A stretch of DNA of 64,000 bases, taken from assembly GCF_011927725.1 (NCBI RefSeq), contig NZ_JAATJC010000001.1, positions 248,001 through 312,000 on the forward strand. The letters run 5' to 3'. The notes beneath the pieces are model-generated. The model searched no databases, was not told the DNA's origin, and saw nothing but the letters and a program-made list of their open reading frames with translations. Below are positions 8,383 through 16,456 of this stretch, piece by piece. A program made the position numbers and the translations under genes. Position 1 is the first letter of the stretch. Every line of letters begins with the position of its first letter. This DNA comes from Sphingomonas kaistensis. Its GTDB lineage: Bacteria; Pseudomonadota; Alphaproteobacteria; Sphingomonadales; Sphingomonadaceae.

Positions 8383-9704
8383 GCGCGATCGCTGCCCTTG
8401 CCGAACTGACGCAGCGGGTCCGCGGCGCCGACCCCCACCGCCGGTTCGGGACCCTGACCCGGGTCCAGGGCGCCTGTCTCACCATCGCTGGCCTTGGCGG
8501 TGCCGCCCGGATCGGCGCGCGCCTGCACCTGGCCAGCGAAGCCGGCCCGGTCGCCGCCGAGGTCACTGCGCTCGACGGCGGCAACGCCACCGCAATGGCC
8601 TTTGCACCGACCGAAAGCCTAGTCACCGGGACCCCGGTCGAACTGGTCGCGGCCGAGGCCTGCCTGCGCCCCTCACCGGCCTGGCTCGGCCGGGTGATCG
8701 ACGGCCTCGGCGCCCCGCTCGACGGGCTCGGCCCGCTTCCGCAGGGCCTCGAGCCTGCCCCGCTGCGCGCCTCCCCGCCACCGGCGGCGGAGCGCAACCG
8801 GGTCGGCGCGCTGCTCGCCACCGGGGTCCGTGCGCTCGACCTGTTCGCTCCGCTCTGCGACGGCCAGCGGCTTGGCCTGTTCGCGGGCTCGGGCGTGGGC
8901 AAGTCGGTGCTGCTGTCGATGCTTGCCCGCTGGGCCGATTGCGACGTGGCGGTGATCGGCCTGATCGGCGAACGCGGCCGCGAAGTGCAGGAATTCATCG
9001 CCGACGACCTTGGTCCCGACGGCCTCGCCCGCTCAGTGGTCGTCGTCGCGACCTCCGACGCGCCCGCGCTGATGCGTCGGCAGGCCGCCTTCGCCACCCT
9101 CGCCGTCGCCGAGCATTTCCGCGCCCAGGGGCTTCGCGTCCTCTGCCTGATGGATAGCGTCACCCGCTTCGCCATGGCCGGACGCGAGATCGGCCTTGCC
9201 GCCGGCGAGCCCCCCGCCACCCGCGGCTACCCCCCTTCGGTCTTCGCCGACCTTGCCCGCCTGCTCGAGCGCGCCGGACCCGGCCGCGCCGGCGAAGGAA
9301 GCATCACCGGCCTGTTCACCGTGCTGGTCGATGGCGACGACCATGACGAGCCGGTCGCCGACACCGTTCGCGGCATCCTCGACGGCCATGTGGTGATGGC
9401 CCGGCGGATCGCCGAGCGCGGCCGCTATCCCGCCATCGACCTCCTGAAATCGGTCAGTCGGACCCTGCCGCACTGCCTCCAGCCGGCGGACAATGCGCTT
9501 CGGCTCGAGGCGCGCCGCATCCTGTCCACCTTTGCCGACATGGAAGAGCTGATCCGCCTCGGCGCCTACGCCCCCGGCGCAAGCCCCGAGGTCGATCGCG
9601 CCATTGCCGTTGCGCCGGGGATCGAGGCCCTCCTGACCCAGACCAAGGACGACCGCGGCGATCCCGGCGAGTCCTTCGCGACGCTTGCCGAACTGGTCGC
9701 ATGA
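8379..9704 (+). CDS. fliI: Flagellar export ATPase FliI
   Basis: A cytoplasmic ATPase of the flagellar type III export apparatus, about 441 residues. The Walker A sequence GSGVGKS follows ALDLFAPLCDGQRLGLF. IGERGREVQEF, the Walker B region LCLMDSVTRFAMA and GEPPATRGYPPSVFADL are all FliI/F1-beta signatures. No ATG, GTG or TTG lies at the conserved N-terminus. The best start is CTG at 8379, which overlaps the flbT stop and follows GGAGGAAG. The alternative is an ATG at 8319 buried in flbT, which would add 20 unconserved residues. The next gene starts in an ATGA overlap. Confidence 0.9.
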   Translation: MSAIAALAELTQRVRGADPHRRFGTLTRVQGACLTIAGLGGAARIGARLHLASEAGPVAAEVTALDGGNATAMAFAPTESLVTGTPVELVAAEACLRPSPAWLGRVIDGLGAPLDGLGPLPQGLEPAPLRASPPPAAERNRVGALLATGVRALDLFAPLCDGQRLGLFAGSGVGKSVLLSMLARWADCDVAVIGLIGERGREVQEFIADDLGPDGLARSVVVVATSDAPALMRRQAAFATLAVAEHFRAQGLRVLCLMDSVTRFAMAGREIGLAAGEPPATRGYPPSVFADLARLLERAGPGRAGEGSITGLFTVLVDGDDHDEPVADTVRGILDGHVVMARRIAERGRYPAIDLLKSVSRTLPHCLQPADNALRLEARRILSTFADMEELIRLGAYAPGASPEVDRAIAVAPGIEALLTQTKDDRGDPGESFATLAELVA

Positions 9705-10102
9705 GCGGGCTTGCCGCCGCCATCCGCCTGCGCCGCCGACAGCTCGATGCGCTGGCGATGACGCTCGCTGCCGAACAGGCGGCGGGGCAGGCCCTCGCGC
9801 GTGAGACCCGCGATCTCGAGCGGCACCGCGCGGCCGAGAGGCAGCTGGTCTCGGCCGCCCCCTTCTCCTGCGACCCCTGGTTCGATCACGGCGCCCGCCG
9901 CCTGGAGGCCATCGCCGACGCCCGCGCGCGGTCCGACCGGGCCCTTGCCGACCTGCGGGATCAGGCGGTCCAGGCCCGCGCCCGCCTTCAGTTGCTGGAG
10001 GATGCCGCAGACGCTGCTGCAAGCGCCCTGCGCCGCCGCCGCGACGCCAAGGCCGCCGCTGCGCTCGACGACCGGATCGCCGCCGGCTGGAGCCGCCGGT
10101 GA
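9701..10102 (+). CDS. FliJ-like flagellar export chaperone
   Basis: A 133-residue, highly charged, Ala/Arg-rich protein predicted to be almost wholly alpha-helical coiled coil (LALARETRDLERHRAAERQ style heptads). The sequence is too divergent to name by motif. Its position directly after fliI (ATGA overlap), its length and its coiled-coil character match FliJ, which links FliI to the export gate. The following gene begins in its stop (GTGA). An unrelated coiled-coil protein is possible. Confidence 0.6.
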   Translation: MSGLAAAIRLRRRQLDALAMTLAAEQAAGQALARETRDLERHRAAERQLVSAAPFSCDPWFDHGARRLEAIADARARSDRALADLRDQAVQARARLQLLEDAADAAASALRRRRDAKAAAALDDRIAAGWSRR

Positions 10103-11022
10103 CCAGTGCGCCGCCTTCTCCGCTTGCCCCGCTGCCGCCCTCGGTCCGCGCCGACCTCCTGTATCGCGCTGCCCGGTTCGAGCTCGACAGCCGCTTGTGG
10201 CAGGCGGCGCTCGGCACCGGCGGCGAGGGAACGGCGCCCATTGCGGCCGAACGACCGACCTCGGGCCTGCTGCGTCTCGACACGCTGATCGAGGCGCTTG
10301 CCGCCGACGACCGCCTCCAGCCCGTCCTGACGCCAGGGCCTGCGCCGCTCGCTTCAGTCCCCGACCAGCCGGGCGGACCCTTGCGCCTCGGCGCCAACCA
10401 GGCGCTTGCCCCGGCGCTGGAGCGCGCTGCGGCCCGCACCGGCCTCGATCCCGCCATGCTCGCGTCCATCATCGATGCCGAGGCTGCGCGGCGGCGCGAC
10501 GGGAGCTGGGATCCGGCCAGCCGCAATCCCCGCTCCTCCGCGGCGGGCCTTGGCCAGTTCCTGTCCGGGACCTGGATCGACGAAGCGCGGCGGCCGGGAA
10601 GCTGGCTCAACGGGATCGCCGGGGAACGCGGCTGGCTCGCCCGCGACGGCTCGCTCAAGCCCGAGGCCCGCCCGGCCCTGCTTGCGCTGCGCAGCGATCC
10701 CACCGCCTCGATCGAGGCGATCGCCGATCATGCCGCCGCCAACCTGCGCCGCCTCGGCGCCCGCGGAATCGCGTCGACCGGCCGCGCCGAAACCGCCCGG
10801 GCCGCCTATCTCGCCCATCACCTCGGCCTCGGCGACGCGATGCGCCATCTCGGCGGCGGGCTGGGCGACGATCGCGCCGGCCGCCTGCTCGCCGCGCAAG
10901 TGGGCGGCGCCGCTGCCGGACGCCGCATCGCCGCCGCCGGAAGCGCCGCCGGCGCGCATCGCGCCTGGCTCGACCATTATGTCGATCAGCGCATCAGGCC
11001 GGGCCGTTTCGTGGCCGCCTAG
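10099..11022 (+). CDS. Lytic transglycosylase-like protein of the flagellar operon
   Basis: A 307-residue protein with a poorly conserved first 100 residues. An SLT-like muramidase core starts near residue 110: ASIIDAEAARR carries the probable catalytic Glu, followed by SRNPRSSAAGLGQF, matching the E...NP...S..G.GL.Q pattern of Slt enzymes. No signal peptide is visible. It starts at GTG in a GTGA overlap with the FliJ-like gene, so it is part of the flagellar operon. It may open peptidoglycan for the rod, the job done by the FlgJ muramidase domain elsewhere. Export could use the flagellar apparatus. Confidence 0.7.
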   Translation: MTSAPPSPLAPLPPSVRADLLYRAARFELDSRLWQAALGTGGEGTAPIAAERPTSGLLRLDTLIEALAADDRLQPVLTPGPAPLASVPDQPGGPLRLGANQALAPALERAAARTGLDPAMLASIIDAEAARRRDGSWDPASRNPRSSAAGLGQFLSGTWIDEARRPGSWLNGIAGERGWLARDGSLKPEARPALLALRSDPTASIEAIADHAAANLRRLGARGIASTGRAETARAAYLAHHLGLGDAMRHLGGGLGDDRAGRLLAAQVGGAAAGRRIAAAGSAAGAHRAWLDHYVDQRIRPGRFVAA

Positions 11023-11203
11023 GCCGCGAATTTACCTCCATTACGGAACGGCCCCACCCGAACCGAGCCATTCCCCCTCTTGGCAGCAGCGCCATTAAAT
11101 CCGCTCCGGATGAACAGGTCCATCCGAGTTAACGGCCCGGGGCGCTTTCTCATCGGACCGGGCGACATGGGGATCATCCCCTCGCCCATCCGGGGGAATG
11201 CCA

Positions 11204-12196
11204 ATGTCCAAGACCACCGCGGCGCTGGAAGCAGCCGTTGCCGAGATCAAGCAGCTCCAGGCGGGGGTCGACGGTCGCCCGACGGCTCGCCAGCGCCGCG
11301 ACAGCGACCTGGTGTTCTGCCGCCTGCTCAAGCTGCTCAGCCCGCGGTTCCGCCACTTCATCCGCCAGTATGGCCTCGGCGCGCATTGGGACGATGCCGA
11401 GCAATGCTGCGCCATTGCGGTGCACCGGGCGATCGAGGCCTATGATCCGGAAAAGGCGCAGTTCACCACCTTCGTCAACTGGCAGATCCGCGGCGAACTC
11501 CAGTCGCTCCGCTTCCGCGTGATGACCGACCAGCGCCCGTCCGCCCAGAAGGTCTCCGCGACCACCGTTTCGCTTCACAACGTCACCTCCGGCCCCGACG
11601 GCGAGGAAGTCTCGCTCGAAGCCATGATCGAGGACGAGGACGCGCTCGCCCGCACCGAGGCCTCGGCCAGCGACTATCTCGCCCGCGCCGCCGCCCAGTG
11701 CCTGATCGAGGAATTCGTCAACAAGGGTCGCCACGCCGCGCTCGAGGGCCTGCGCCGCAAGCAGCCCAAGCGTGAACTCGCCCGCGCCCTCAAGGCCGGG
11801 GGCCGCGCCGGGCTCGACGAGGAAGCTGTCGAAGCGATCGAGGCCCGCCTCACCCGCGACCGCGAGATCCTGTCGGCCCGTGTGTTCGGCGAACTGGCCG
11901 ACTATGACGCGCCCGAAGGAAGCGGCCTCAGCCGCGAACAGGTCCGCCAGATCGGCAAGCGCGCCGCCAAGGTCATGGCCGAACTGGCCGAGGTGAACCC
12001 CAATTTCCGGGTCATGGCCGACTACGGCCCGACCATCGCCAGCCGCCGCAGCCGGGTCGAGGAACCGGTCGGCCTTCTCCCCGGCGCGGCCAGCGCGAGT
12101 GGAACCCGGGTGGTCAGCATCAGCGAGCTCGAGGGCATCCCCGGCTCCCACGCCCCGCAGCAGGTCGGCACCCGCCGCAATCGCCTCGCCGCCTGA
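11204..12196 (+). CDS. Atypical sigma-70 family RNA polymerase sigma factor
   Basis: About 330 residues. Residues 35-110 look like sigma region 2: LSPRFRHFIRQYGLG, AHWDDAEQCCAIAVHRAI, YDPEKAQFTTFVNWQIRGEL, with the core-binding and -10 recognition helices. Region 4 near 225-265 resembles RpoH: LTRDREILSARVF, then GLSREQVRQIGKRAAKVM. The space where region 3 should lie is filled by an acidic, then basic, sequence without a recognisable domain. A C-terminal tail of about 60 residues follows the helix-turn-helix. The GGGGG at 11192-11196 suits ATG 11204 better than 11198. It lies between the flagellar operon and a chemoreceptor and ends at a strong terminator. No anti-sigma gene is adjacent. Confidence 0.75.
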   Translation: MSKTTAALEAAVAEIKQLQAGVDGRPTARQRRDSDLVFCRLLKLLSPRFRHFIRQYGLGAHWDDAEQCCAIAVHRAIEAYDPEKAQFTTFVNWQIRGELQSLRFRVMTDQRPSAQKVSATTVSLHNVTSGPDGEEVSLEAMIEDEDALARTEASASDYLARAAAQCLIEEFVNKGRHAALEGLRRKQPKRELARALKAGGRAGLDEEAVEAIEARLTRDREILSARVFGELADYDAPEGSGLSREQVRQIGKRAAKVMAELAEVNPNFRVMADYGPTIASRRSRVEEPVGLLPGAASASGTRVVSISELEGIPGSHAPQQVGTRRNRLAA

Positions 12197-12221
12197 CGAC
12201 CAGCGCCACTTCTTCCCCATG

Positions 12222-12258
12222 CCCCGCCGCCCCGACCCGGGCGGCGGGGTTCTTTTTG
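12222..12258 (+). terminator. Rho-independent terminator after the sigma factor gene
   Basis: A 9-base GC stem (CCCCGCCGC pairing with GCGGCGGGG) around a 10-base loop is followed by TTCTTTTT, 26 bases after the stop codon. Confidence 0.85.
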
Positions 12259-12298
12259 TGTTGGGCCCGGCCTCACTCGATCGTCGGCGAGGCATGAC

Positions 12299-12331
12299 AA
12301 AATGGCCCGGCAGCAACGCTACCGGGCCATT
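12299..12331 (-). terminator. Rho-independent terminator after the chemoreceptor gene
   Basis: On the minus strand a 10-base stem, AATGGCCCGG paired with CCGGGCCATT and extended inside by three pairs past a mismatch, runs into TTTTGT. It lies about 35 bases past the chemoreceptor stop and faces the sigma gene terminator. Confidence 0.75.
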
Positions 12332-12364
12332 ACCAGCCCTCTTGGGGGAGCTCGGGCCGGATCT

Positions 12365-13792
12365 CTAAAATTCGTTCCAGTCGGCATCGACCGGACGGGT
12401 CAGCGCGCTGATCGCCGCCGCCGGGAGCGGCTTGACGGGCGACTGGTAGACACCCTCCTTGCCGCGCGCCGGAAGCTTCGGCGCAGCAAGGGCCGGCGCC
12501 GACGCAGCAACTGTCGCGCGCACCGCCGTCCCTCCGCAGCGGAAGCGCCCGGCCTGGTCGGCCAGCCCGCTCACCTCGGTCAGCAGGTTGCGCGCCGCGG
12601 CCGAGGTTTGCTCCACCATTGCCGCATTCTGCTGGGTCGACTGGTCCATGCTGGCGATTGCCGCATTGATCTCGGTGATCGCACTCGCCTGGGCCTGGTT
12701 GTCCGATGCGATCCGACCGAGCAGCTCGTGCACTTCCCCGACGTCGGCCGAAATGTTCTGCAGCGCCGCGTCGACCTGCCCCACCGCCTCGACCGCGGTG
12801 ACGATGTCGGTCTGGGTCACCGTCAGCTGGTCGCGGGCCCGCTTGGCTTCTTCCTCGGCCCGCATCGCGAGCGCACTGACGAGATCGGCGACCACCGCGA
12901 AACCGCGCCCGGCCTCGCCCGCCCGCCCGGCCTCGACCGCGGCGTTCATCGCCAGGACGCGGGTCTGGAAAGCGATCTTGTCGAGCCCTTCGATCACGCT
13001 GTCGATGCCCTTGGCGCTTTCGCTGACGCGGCCCATCGCCTGCACCGCTTCATCGGCCACCCCGCGTCCGCCGCCGACGGTGGCGATCGCCTGGTCGGCG
13101 CGTCCCACGGTTTCGGTTGCGGCCCCGGCGGTCGCCTTGAGCCGCCCGTCCATCTGCGAGATGGCGGCGCTGGTTTCTTCCAGGCTGGCGGCGTTGCACT
13201 CGGTCCGCCGCGCAAGGTCCTCGCTGGCCTGCGCGATCTCGCTGCTTCCGGTGCGGATCTCGGCGGTGCTTTCGGCGACCGAGCGGATCAGATCCCCGAT
13301 GGCCGCAACCGCGTCGTTATAGGCATCCTTCAGCGCCTTGTAGGCATCCGGCGCGTCGGCCGTGATGCGGACGGTAAGATCGCCGCTCCGCAACGCCTTC
13401 AAGGCGTCGCCGAACAGGTCCACGACGGCTGCCTGCTCCTCGGCCTGCGCGACCATCTGTTTCTTGGCCGTATCGCGGAAGACGAACATCGCCTTGGTCA
13501 TTCGCCCCACGCAATCGGTGTAGGTCGTGAACTCGATCGGGGAATCGAGGTCGCCCTTCGCCAGCGCCTCCATGCGCACGACCGTGCTGACGTAGGGGTG
13601 GGCGATGGCTTCGCGATACCATGCCCCGAGGAAGGCTGCGGCGACCGCCGCCCCCGCGCCCACGCCCGCCGTCAGGAAATCTCCCCGAAGCAGGGCGGCA
13701 AGGGCGGGAACACAGACAAGCGCGGTCATGGAAACGAACACCGTCAGGAGCTTGTTTCGGATCGGCGCGCTTTCGCGGAAAGACTTCATCAT
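12365..13792 (-). CDS. Methyl-accepting chemotaxis protein without a periplasmic sensor domain
   Basis: About 475 residues from the MMKSF start, which follows a GAGAGAAG ribosome site. Two membrane helices lie within residues 13-60 with almost no periplasmic loop. A HAMP-like stretch follows (MEALAKGDLDSPIEF). The signalling domain carries the hairpin tip KIAFQTRVLAMNAAVEAGRA, then GEAGRGFAVVADLVSALA, with methylation helices on both sides. The last five residues, DWNEF, fit the x-W-x-x-F pentapeptide that tethers CheR/CheB. The gene is monocistronic with its own terminator, next to the flagellar cluster. With no ligand domain it may sense membrane or cytoplasmic state. An upstream in-frame extension to 13999 lacks coding character. 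Confidence 0.9.
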   Translation of the reverse strand: MMKSFRESAPIRNKLLTVFVSMTALVCVPALAALLRGDFLTAGVGAGAAVAAAFLGAWYREAIAHPYVSTVVRMEALAKGDLDSPIEFTTYTDCVGRMTKAMFVFRDTAKKQMVAQAEEQAAVVDLFGDALKALRSGDLTVRITADAPDAYKALKDAYNDAVAAIGDLIRSVAESTAEIRTGSSEIAQASEDLARRTECNAASLEETSAAISQMDGRLKATAGAATETVGRADQAIATVGGGRGVADEAVQAMGRVSESAKGIDSVIEGLDKIAFQTRVLAMNAAVEAGRAGEAGRGFAVVADLVSALAMRAEEEAKRARDQLTVTQTDIVTAVEAVGQVDAALQNISADVGEVHELLGRIASDNQAQASAITEINAAIASMDQSTQQNAAMVEQTSAAARNLLTEVSGLADQAGRFRCGGTAVRATVAASAPALAAPKLPARGKEGVYQSPVKPLPAAAISALTRPVDADWNEF

Positions 13793-14046
13793 CTTCTCTC
13801 TTCTCGCCTCCAGTTGAGAAAGGCGCGGGCAGCCCGCACTCCGCCATGCGGCGCAGCCGTGCCGCCGGCCTTTCCGTGGTCGACAGTGGTCTTCGGCATC
13901 GCGCCGGGGCTTACATCCCGGGCACGGCGTCGTTGCTTGCCTTGTAGAGGGTCGTGCCGCCCGCCCGGGCCGGAGGCGGCCATTCAGTGGTGCCATCACG
14001 CGGAGCGCCGAGGCAAACGTCGGCTAGGAGCGGCGAGCGACCATCC

Positions 14047-14616
14047 TCACGCCGCCTGGCCTTGCGCGCGGCACTGCGGAATTTCCGATGGCACGGCCCG
14101 GAAGACCTTGAGGGTGCGCCTGTCCCAATAGGTCAGATCCAGGGCAAGGAAGACCGGCGAGCCCGCTTGCTGATAAACGGCCCGGCCTTCCCAGCCGGCC
14201 CCGATCGGCGTCAGGCATTCGCTCCAGCCCTCGCTGCGCAGGTCATTGGTGATGGCCACCAGGGCACTCTGGTCCGAGGCATGCCACAGGGTGAGGTGAT
14301 CGAAACCGCCTTCGCCCTTGCCGCCCCGGAGGTCGACGGCCGCGCTGAACGGCCCATGCCGGCGGAAGGAGACGCCCTCCTTGCGGCACCGCATCTCGAC
14401 GTTGCTCGACAGGCAAGCGGTGAAACCCGCGCGCTGCGCATCCGCCAGACTGCCACTGACCGGCAGCTTATCGAACGAGAAGGCAGCAGGCGGTTGTCGC
14501 TCTTCGCCGCAGGACCCAAGCAGGGCCAGCGCCAGCATCGGCGCGAGGGACGCACAGCGCCCACGGCATCGTGAACCGCGACTGCCGTGCACCGGCGTCT
14601 TCACTCGCTTGCGCAT
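14047..14616 (-). CDS. Putative lipoprotein of unknown function
   Basis: Up to 189 residues. An Arg-rich n-region is followed by a hydrophobic stretch ending in a lipobox, ALALLGSC, so the mature protein would be anchored by that Cys. The mature part has several Cys residues (GFTACLSSN, EMRCRKEG, ECLTPIG, PQCRAQG) that could form disulfides in the periplasm. No family is recognised. The start is uncertain: ATG 14616, GTG codons shortly after it, or ATG 14538 directly before the hydrophobic core. Head-to-head with the next lipoprotein gene. Confidence 0.6.
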   Translation of the reverse strand: MRKRVKTPVHGSRGSRCRGRCASLAPMLALALLGSCGEERQPPAAFSFDKLPVSGSLADAQRAGFTACLSSNVEMRCRKEGVSFRRHGPFSAAVDLRGGKGEGGFDHLTLWHASDQSALVAITNDLRSEGWSECLTPIGAGWEGRAVYQQAGSPVFLALDLTYWDRRTLKVFRAVPSEIPQCRAQGQAA

Positions 14617-14641
14617 GCGATCGCTTATGGCGCCACAGCCA

Positions 14642-14669
14642 GTGTTCGCAATGGGTCGTCAGCGGAACA
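14642..14669 (+). repeat. 28-base dispersed repeat, copy 1 (degenerate)
   Basis: Shares the core AATGGGTCG and AGCGG with the copy at 15310-15337, at the same spacing. It is the most degenerate of three copies around the lipoprotein gene at 14756. Confidence 0.4.
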
Positions 14670-14680
14670 GCAAGGCATGA

Positions 14681-14708
14681 ATGTCGGCTTTGGGTGGAAA
14701 GCGGACAT
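14681..14708 (+). repeat. 28-base dispersed repeat, copy 2 (stem-loop forming)
   Basis: The ends are inverted repeats: ATGTCGGCTTT can pair with AAAGCGGACAT with one mismatch around a 6-base loop. It matches the downstream copy at 15310-15337 at 21 of 28 positions. It lies between the divergent lipoprotein genes. Confidence 0.6.
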
Positions 14709-14755
14709 GTCGAAAGTTGGTCGTTGATGATCGAGTGTCGTGTTAACCTACCCCA

Positions 14756-15277
14756 ATGAGGCGACTTGGCTATTTGCTGATGGTGGTCTTGGCCGGCTGC
14801 TCAGTCGACAAAGGCGCTCTTCCACCCGAAGCCTACCGATCCGTTTGGACCCAGTGGCAGGCGCGCGCTCCACTCGAGCTACTGGGTCGGCCATGTTGGT
14901 CCAACGATGCTCCGATCCCAGCGACGGAATGTTACGCGTTCGAGGGGCCACGGCGCTGGTCGGGCGTGATCTGGCAGAATGACTACTTCGAGAACCGATT
15001 CGTGGCAGGGGCCGTCGGGCCGAAACTACCGATGAACGCACGTCAAACCGGTGTTCTGACCAACAACGGAGTGGGACGCTGTCGGGGCGCATTGTGCCGG
15101 CCATTCCACAATTCGAAGGGGCCGGATGATCCCGGACCGAAGCTAAAGGCGTTTAACGTAACCTTCGTCGGAAGACGCACGGCTTACCCCGGCCACTACG
15201 GGCACGCCGGCCATTTCGAGCATCTGATCATCGTGGACAGGATGATTTTGGAGCAAGAGCTACCGCCGATGGAGTAG
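14756..15277 (+). CDS. Putative lipoprotein of unknown function, flanked by short repeats
   Basis: 173 residues. The N-terminus RRLGYLLMVVLAGCS has a short hydrophobic segment and lipobox LAGC, so the mature protein starts at Cys15. The mature part contains CWSNDAP, ECYAFEGPRRW and a CRGALCRPFHNSKGPDD segment; the Cys pattern suggests disulfides. The C-terminal region is His/Gly-rich (YPGHYGHAGHFEH), which could bind metal. No family is recognised. Base composition is visibly less GC-rich than neighbouring genes. Degenerate 28-base repeats lie on both sides, which could mark an acquired segment. Confidence 0.65.
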   Translation: MRRLGYLLMVVLAGCSVDKGALPPEAYRSVWTQWQARAPLELLGRPCWSNDAPIPATECYAFEGPRRWSGVIWQNDYFENRFVAGAVGPKLPMNARQTGVLTNNGVGRCRGALCRPFHNSKGPDDPGPKLKAFNVTFVGRRTAYPGHYGHAGHFEHLIIVDRMILEQELPPME

Positions 15278-15309
15278 ATGCGGCGCAGAAGAGGCTTCCG
15301 TTCGCCTCT

Positions 15310-15337
15310 ATGTCCAAAATGGGTCGAAAGCGGCCAT
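15310..15337 (+). repeat. 28-base dispersed repeat, copy 3
   Basis: Matches copy 2 at 21 of 28 positions, with conserved ends (ATGTC and CAT) and core TGGGT-GAAAGCGG. It lies 33 bases after the lipoprotein stop codon. Confidence 0.5.
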
Positions 15338-15383
15338 TGCTTCTTCCTTCAGCAACTGAGCGGCGCTTCCTGTCGCCAGCCCC

Positions 15384-15731
15384 TCACCGCACCAGCCACC
15401 CCTTCTGCTGCAGCGTGCGGCGCCACGCCTTTTCGAAGCAGCCCGTCCCGGCGGACGGGCCGATGTTGCTGCAGCTGCCGATCCCGCTGTCGCCGTGCGA
15501 GATCCACCCCATGCGCTCGGTCATCACGCCCTTGACGTTGCCGCCCGGGTCATAGGGGGCGGCGGGGTCCGTTACCTGGTAGCGACTGCGCTCCTCGCGG
15601 CGGCCGCAGACGGTGATCACTTCGCTCTCGTCCTTCAGCCGGCACTCCTGCCGCGCGACTTCGCGGCGGGCCGCCTCGGCGAGATCGGGCCCGAGGGCGA
15701 GCGCCATCATCATCAGCATGGGGCGGAGCAT
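15384..15731 (-). CDS. Small secreted protein with a conserved Cys motif, function unknown
   Basis: About 115 residues from the ATG that opens the signal peptide (MLRPMLMMMALALGPDLAEA); an upstream in-frame ATG at 15761 would add an Arg-rich extension. The mature part has CRLKDESEVITVCGRREE, a pattern I associate with small periplasmic proteins of sphingomonads. Further on it has GSCSNIG and TGCFEKAWRR, giving four Cys that could make two disulfides. No function is known to me. Single gene, divergent from the GH108 muramidase. Confidence 0.7.
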   Translation of the reverse strand: MLRPMLMMMALALGPDLAEAARREVARQECRLKDESEVITVCGRREERSRYQVTDPAAPYDPGGNVKGVMTERMGWISHGDSGIGSCSNIGPSAGTGCFEKAWRRTLQQKGWLVR

Positions 15732-15861
15732 GCGCCCGCACCGCCCCGGCCGCAAGCACATCCGCGGGGCAATCGCCAGGCCTCAAGAAAAGACTGTCCT
15801 ACAACGAACCATTTGGGTTAGCTCGTCTCGACTCGGTCCCTATCTACCGCTGGAGCCGCCC

Positions 15862-16431
15862 ATGACTGACACTCCCTCGAAGCACCATGTCGACCAATTG
15901 ATCGACGACCTGATCGAGCGCGAGGGCGGTTATTCGAACCATCCCGCCGATCGCGGCGGCCCGACCCGGTACGGAATAACCGAAGCGGTTGCCCGCTCGC
16001 ATGGCTATAGCGGTCCGATGTCGCTTCTCCCGAGGGACGAGGCGGCCGCCATCTATCGCCGGCTCTACTGGCTCCGGCCGCGCTACGACCAGGTCGCCCG
16101 CCGCTCCGCCAGGATCGCGGCCGAACTGTTCGACACCGGGGTCAACATGGGTCCGGGGGTCGCCACCACCTTCCTCCAGCGGGCGCTGACCGCGCTCAAC
16201 CGCCGCGCCAAGGACTTCCCCGATCTGGTTCCCGACGGGCGGGTCGGTCCGGCCACGCTCGGTGCTCTCGACGCCTTCCTCGACCTTCGTGGTAAGAGCG
16301 GGGAAACGGTTCTGATGCGCGCGCTCGAGGCGATGCAGGGCGAGCGCTACCTTCGCCTCGCCGAGAAGCGCCCGGCCAACGAGGCCTTTCTCTACGGCTG
16401 GCTCGCCAACCGCATCGGTCAGGCCGACTGA
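15862..16431 (+). CDS. GH108 N-acetylmuramidase (endolysin-type) with peptidoglycan-binding C-terminus
   Basis: 189 residues. The N-terminal GH108 domain has LIDDLIEREGGYSNHPADRG, in which the Glu before GGY is the expected catalytic residue, then GPTRYGIT. The second half resembles the PG_binding_3 domain (FDTGVNMGPG, then LQRALTALNRR and VPDGRVGPATLGAL). There is no signal peptide, as in phage endolysins. It sits 73 bases before a three-helix holin gene, forming a lysis pair. As I recall, the Rhodobacter gene transfer agent uses such a pair at a locus away from its structural genes. A domesticated phage endolysin is the alternative. Confidence 0.88.
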   Translation: MTDTPSKHHVDQLIDDLIEREGGYSNHPADRGGPTRYGITEAVARSHGYSGPMSLLPRDEAAAIYRRLYWLRPRYDQVARRSARIAAELFDTGVNMGPGVATTFLQRALTALNRRAKDFPDLVPDGRVGPATLGALDAFLDLRGKSGETVLMRALEAMQGERYLRLAEKRPANEAFLYGWLANRIGQAD

Positions 16432-16456
16432 GCAGAAACGAACCGCAATTGCACCC

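Noticed and set aside
13793..14046. Riboswitch or upstream coding extension in the chemoreceptor leader
   Set aside because: The in-frame extension to 13999 is Arg/Pro-rich with no domain, and the GC hairpins do not match the c-di-GMP aptamer core I know. About 250 bases with no supported feature.
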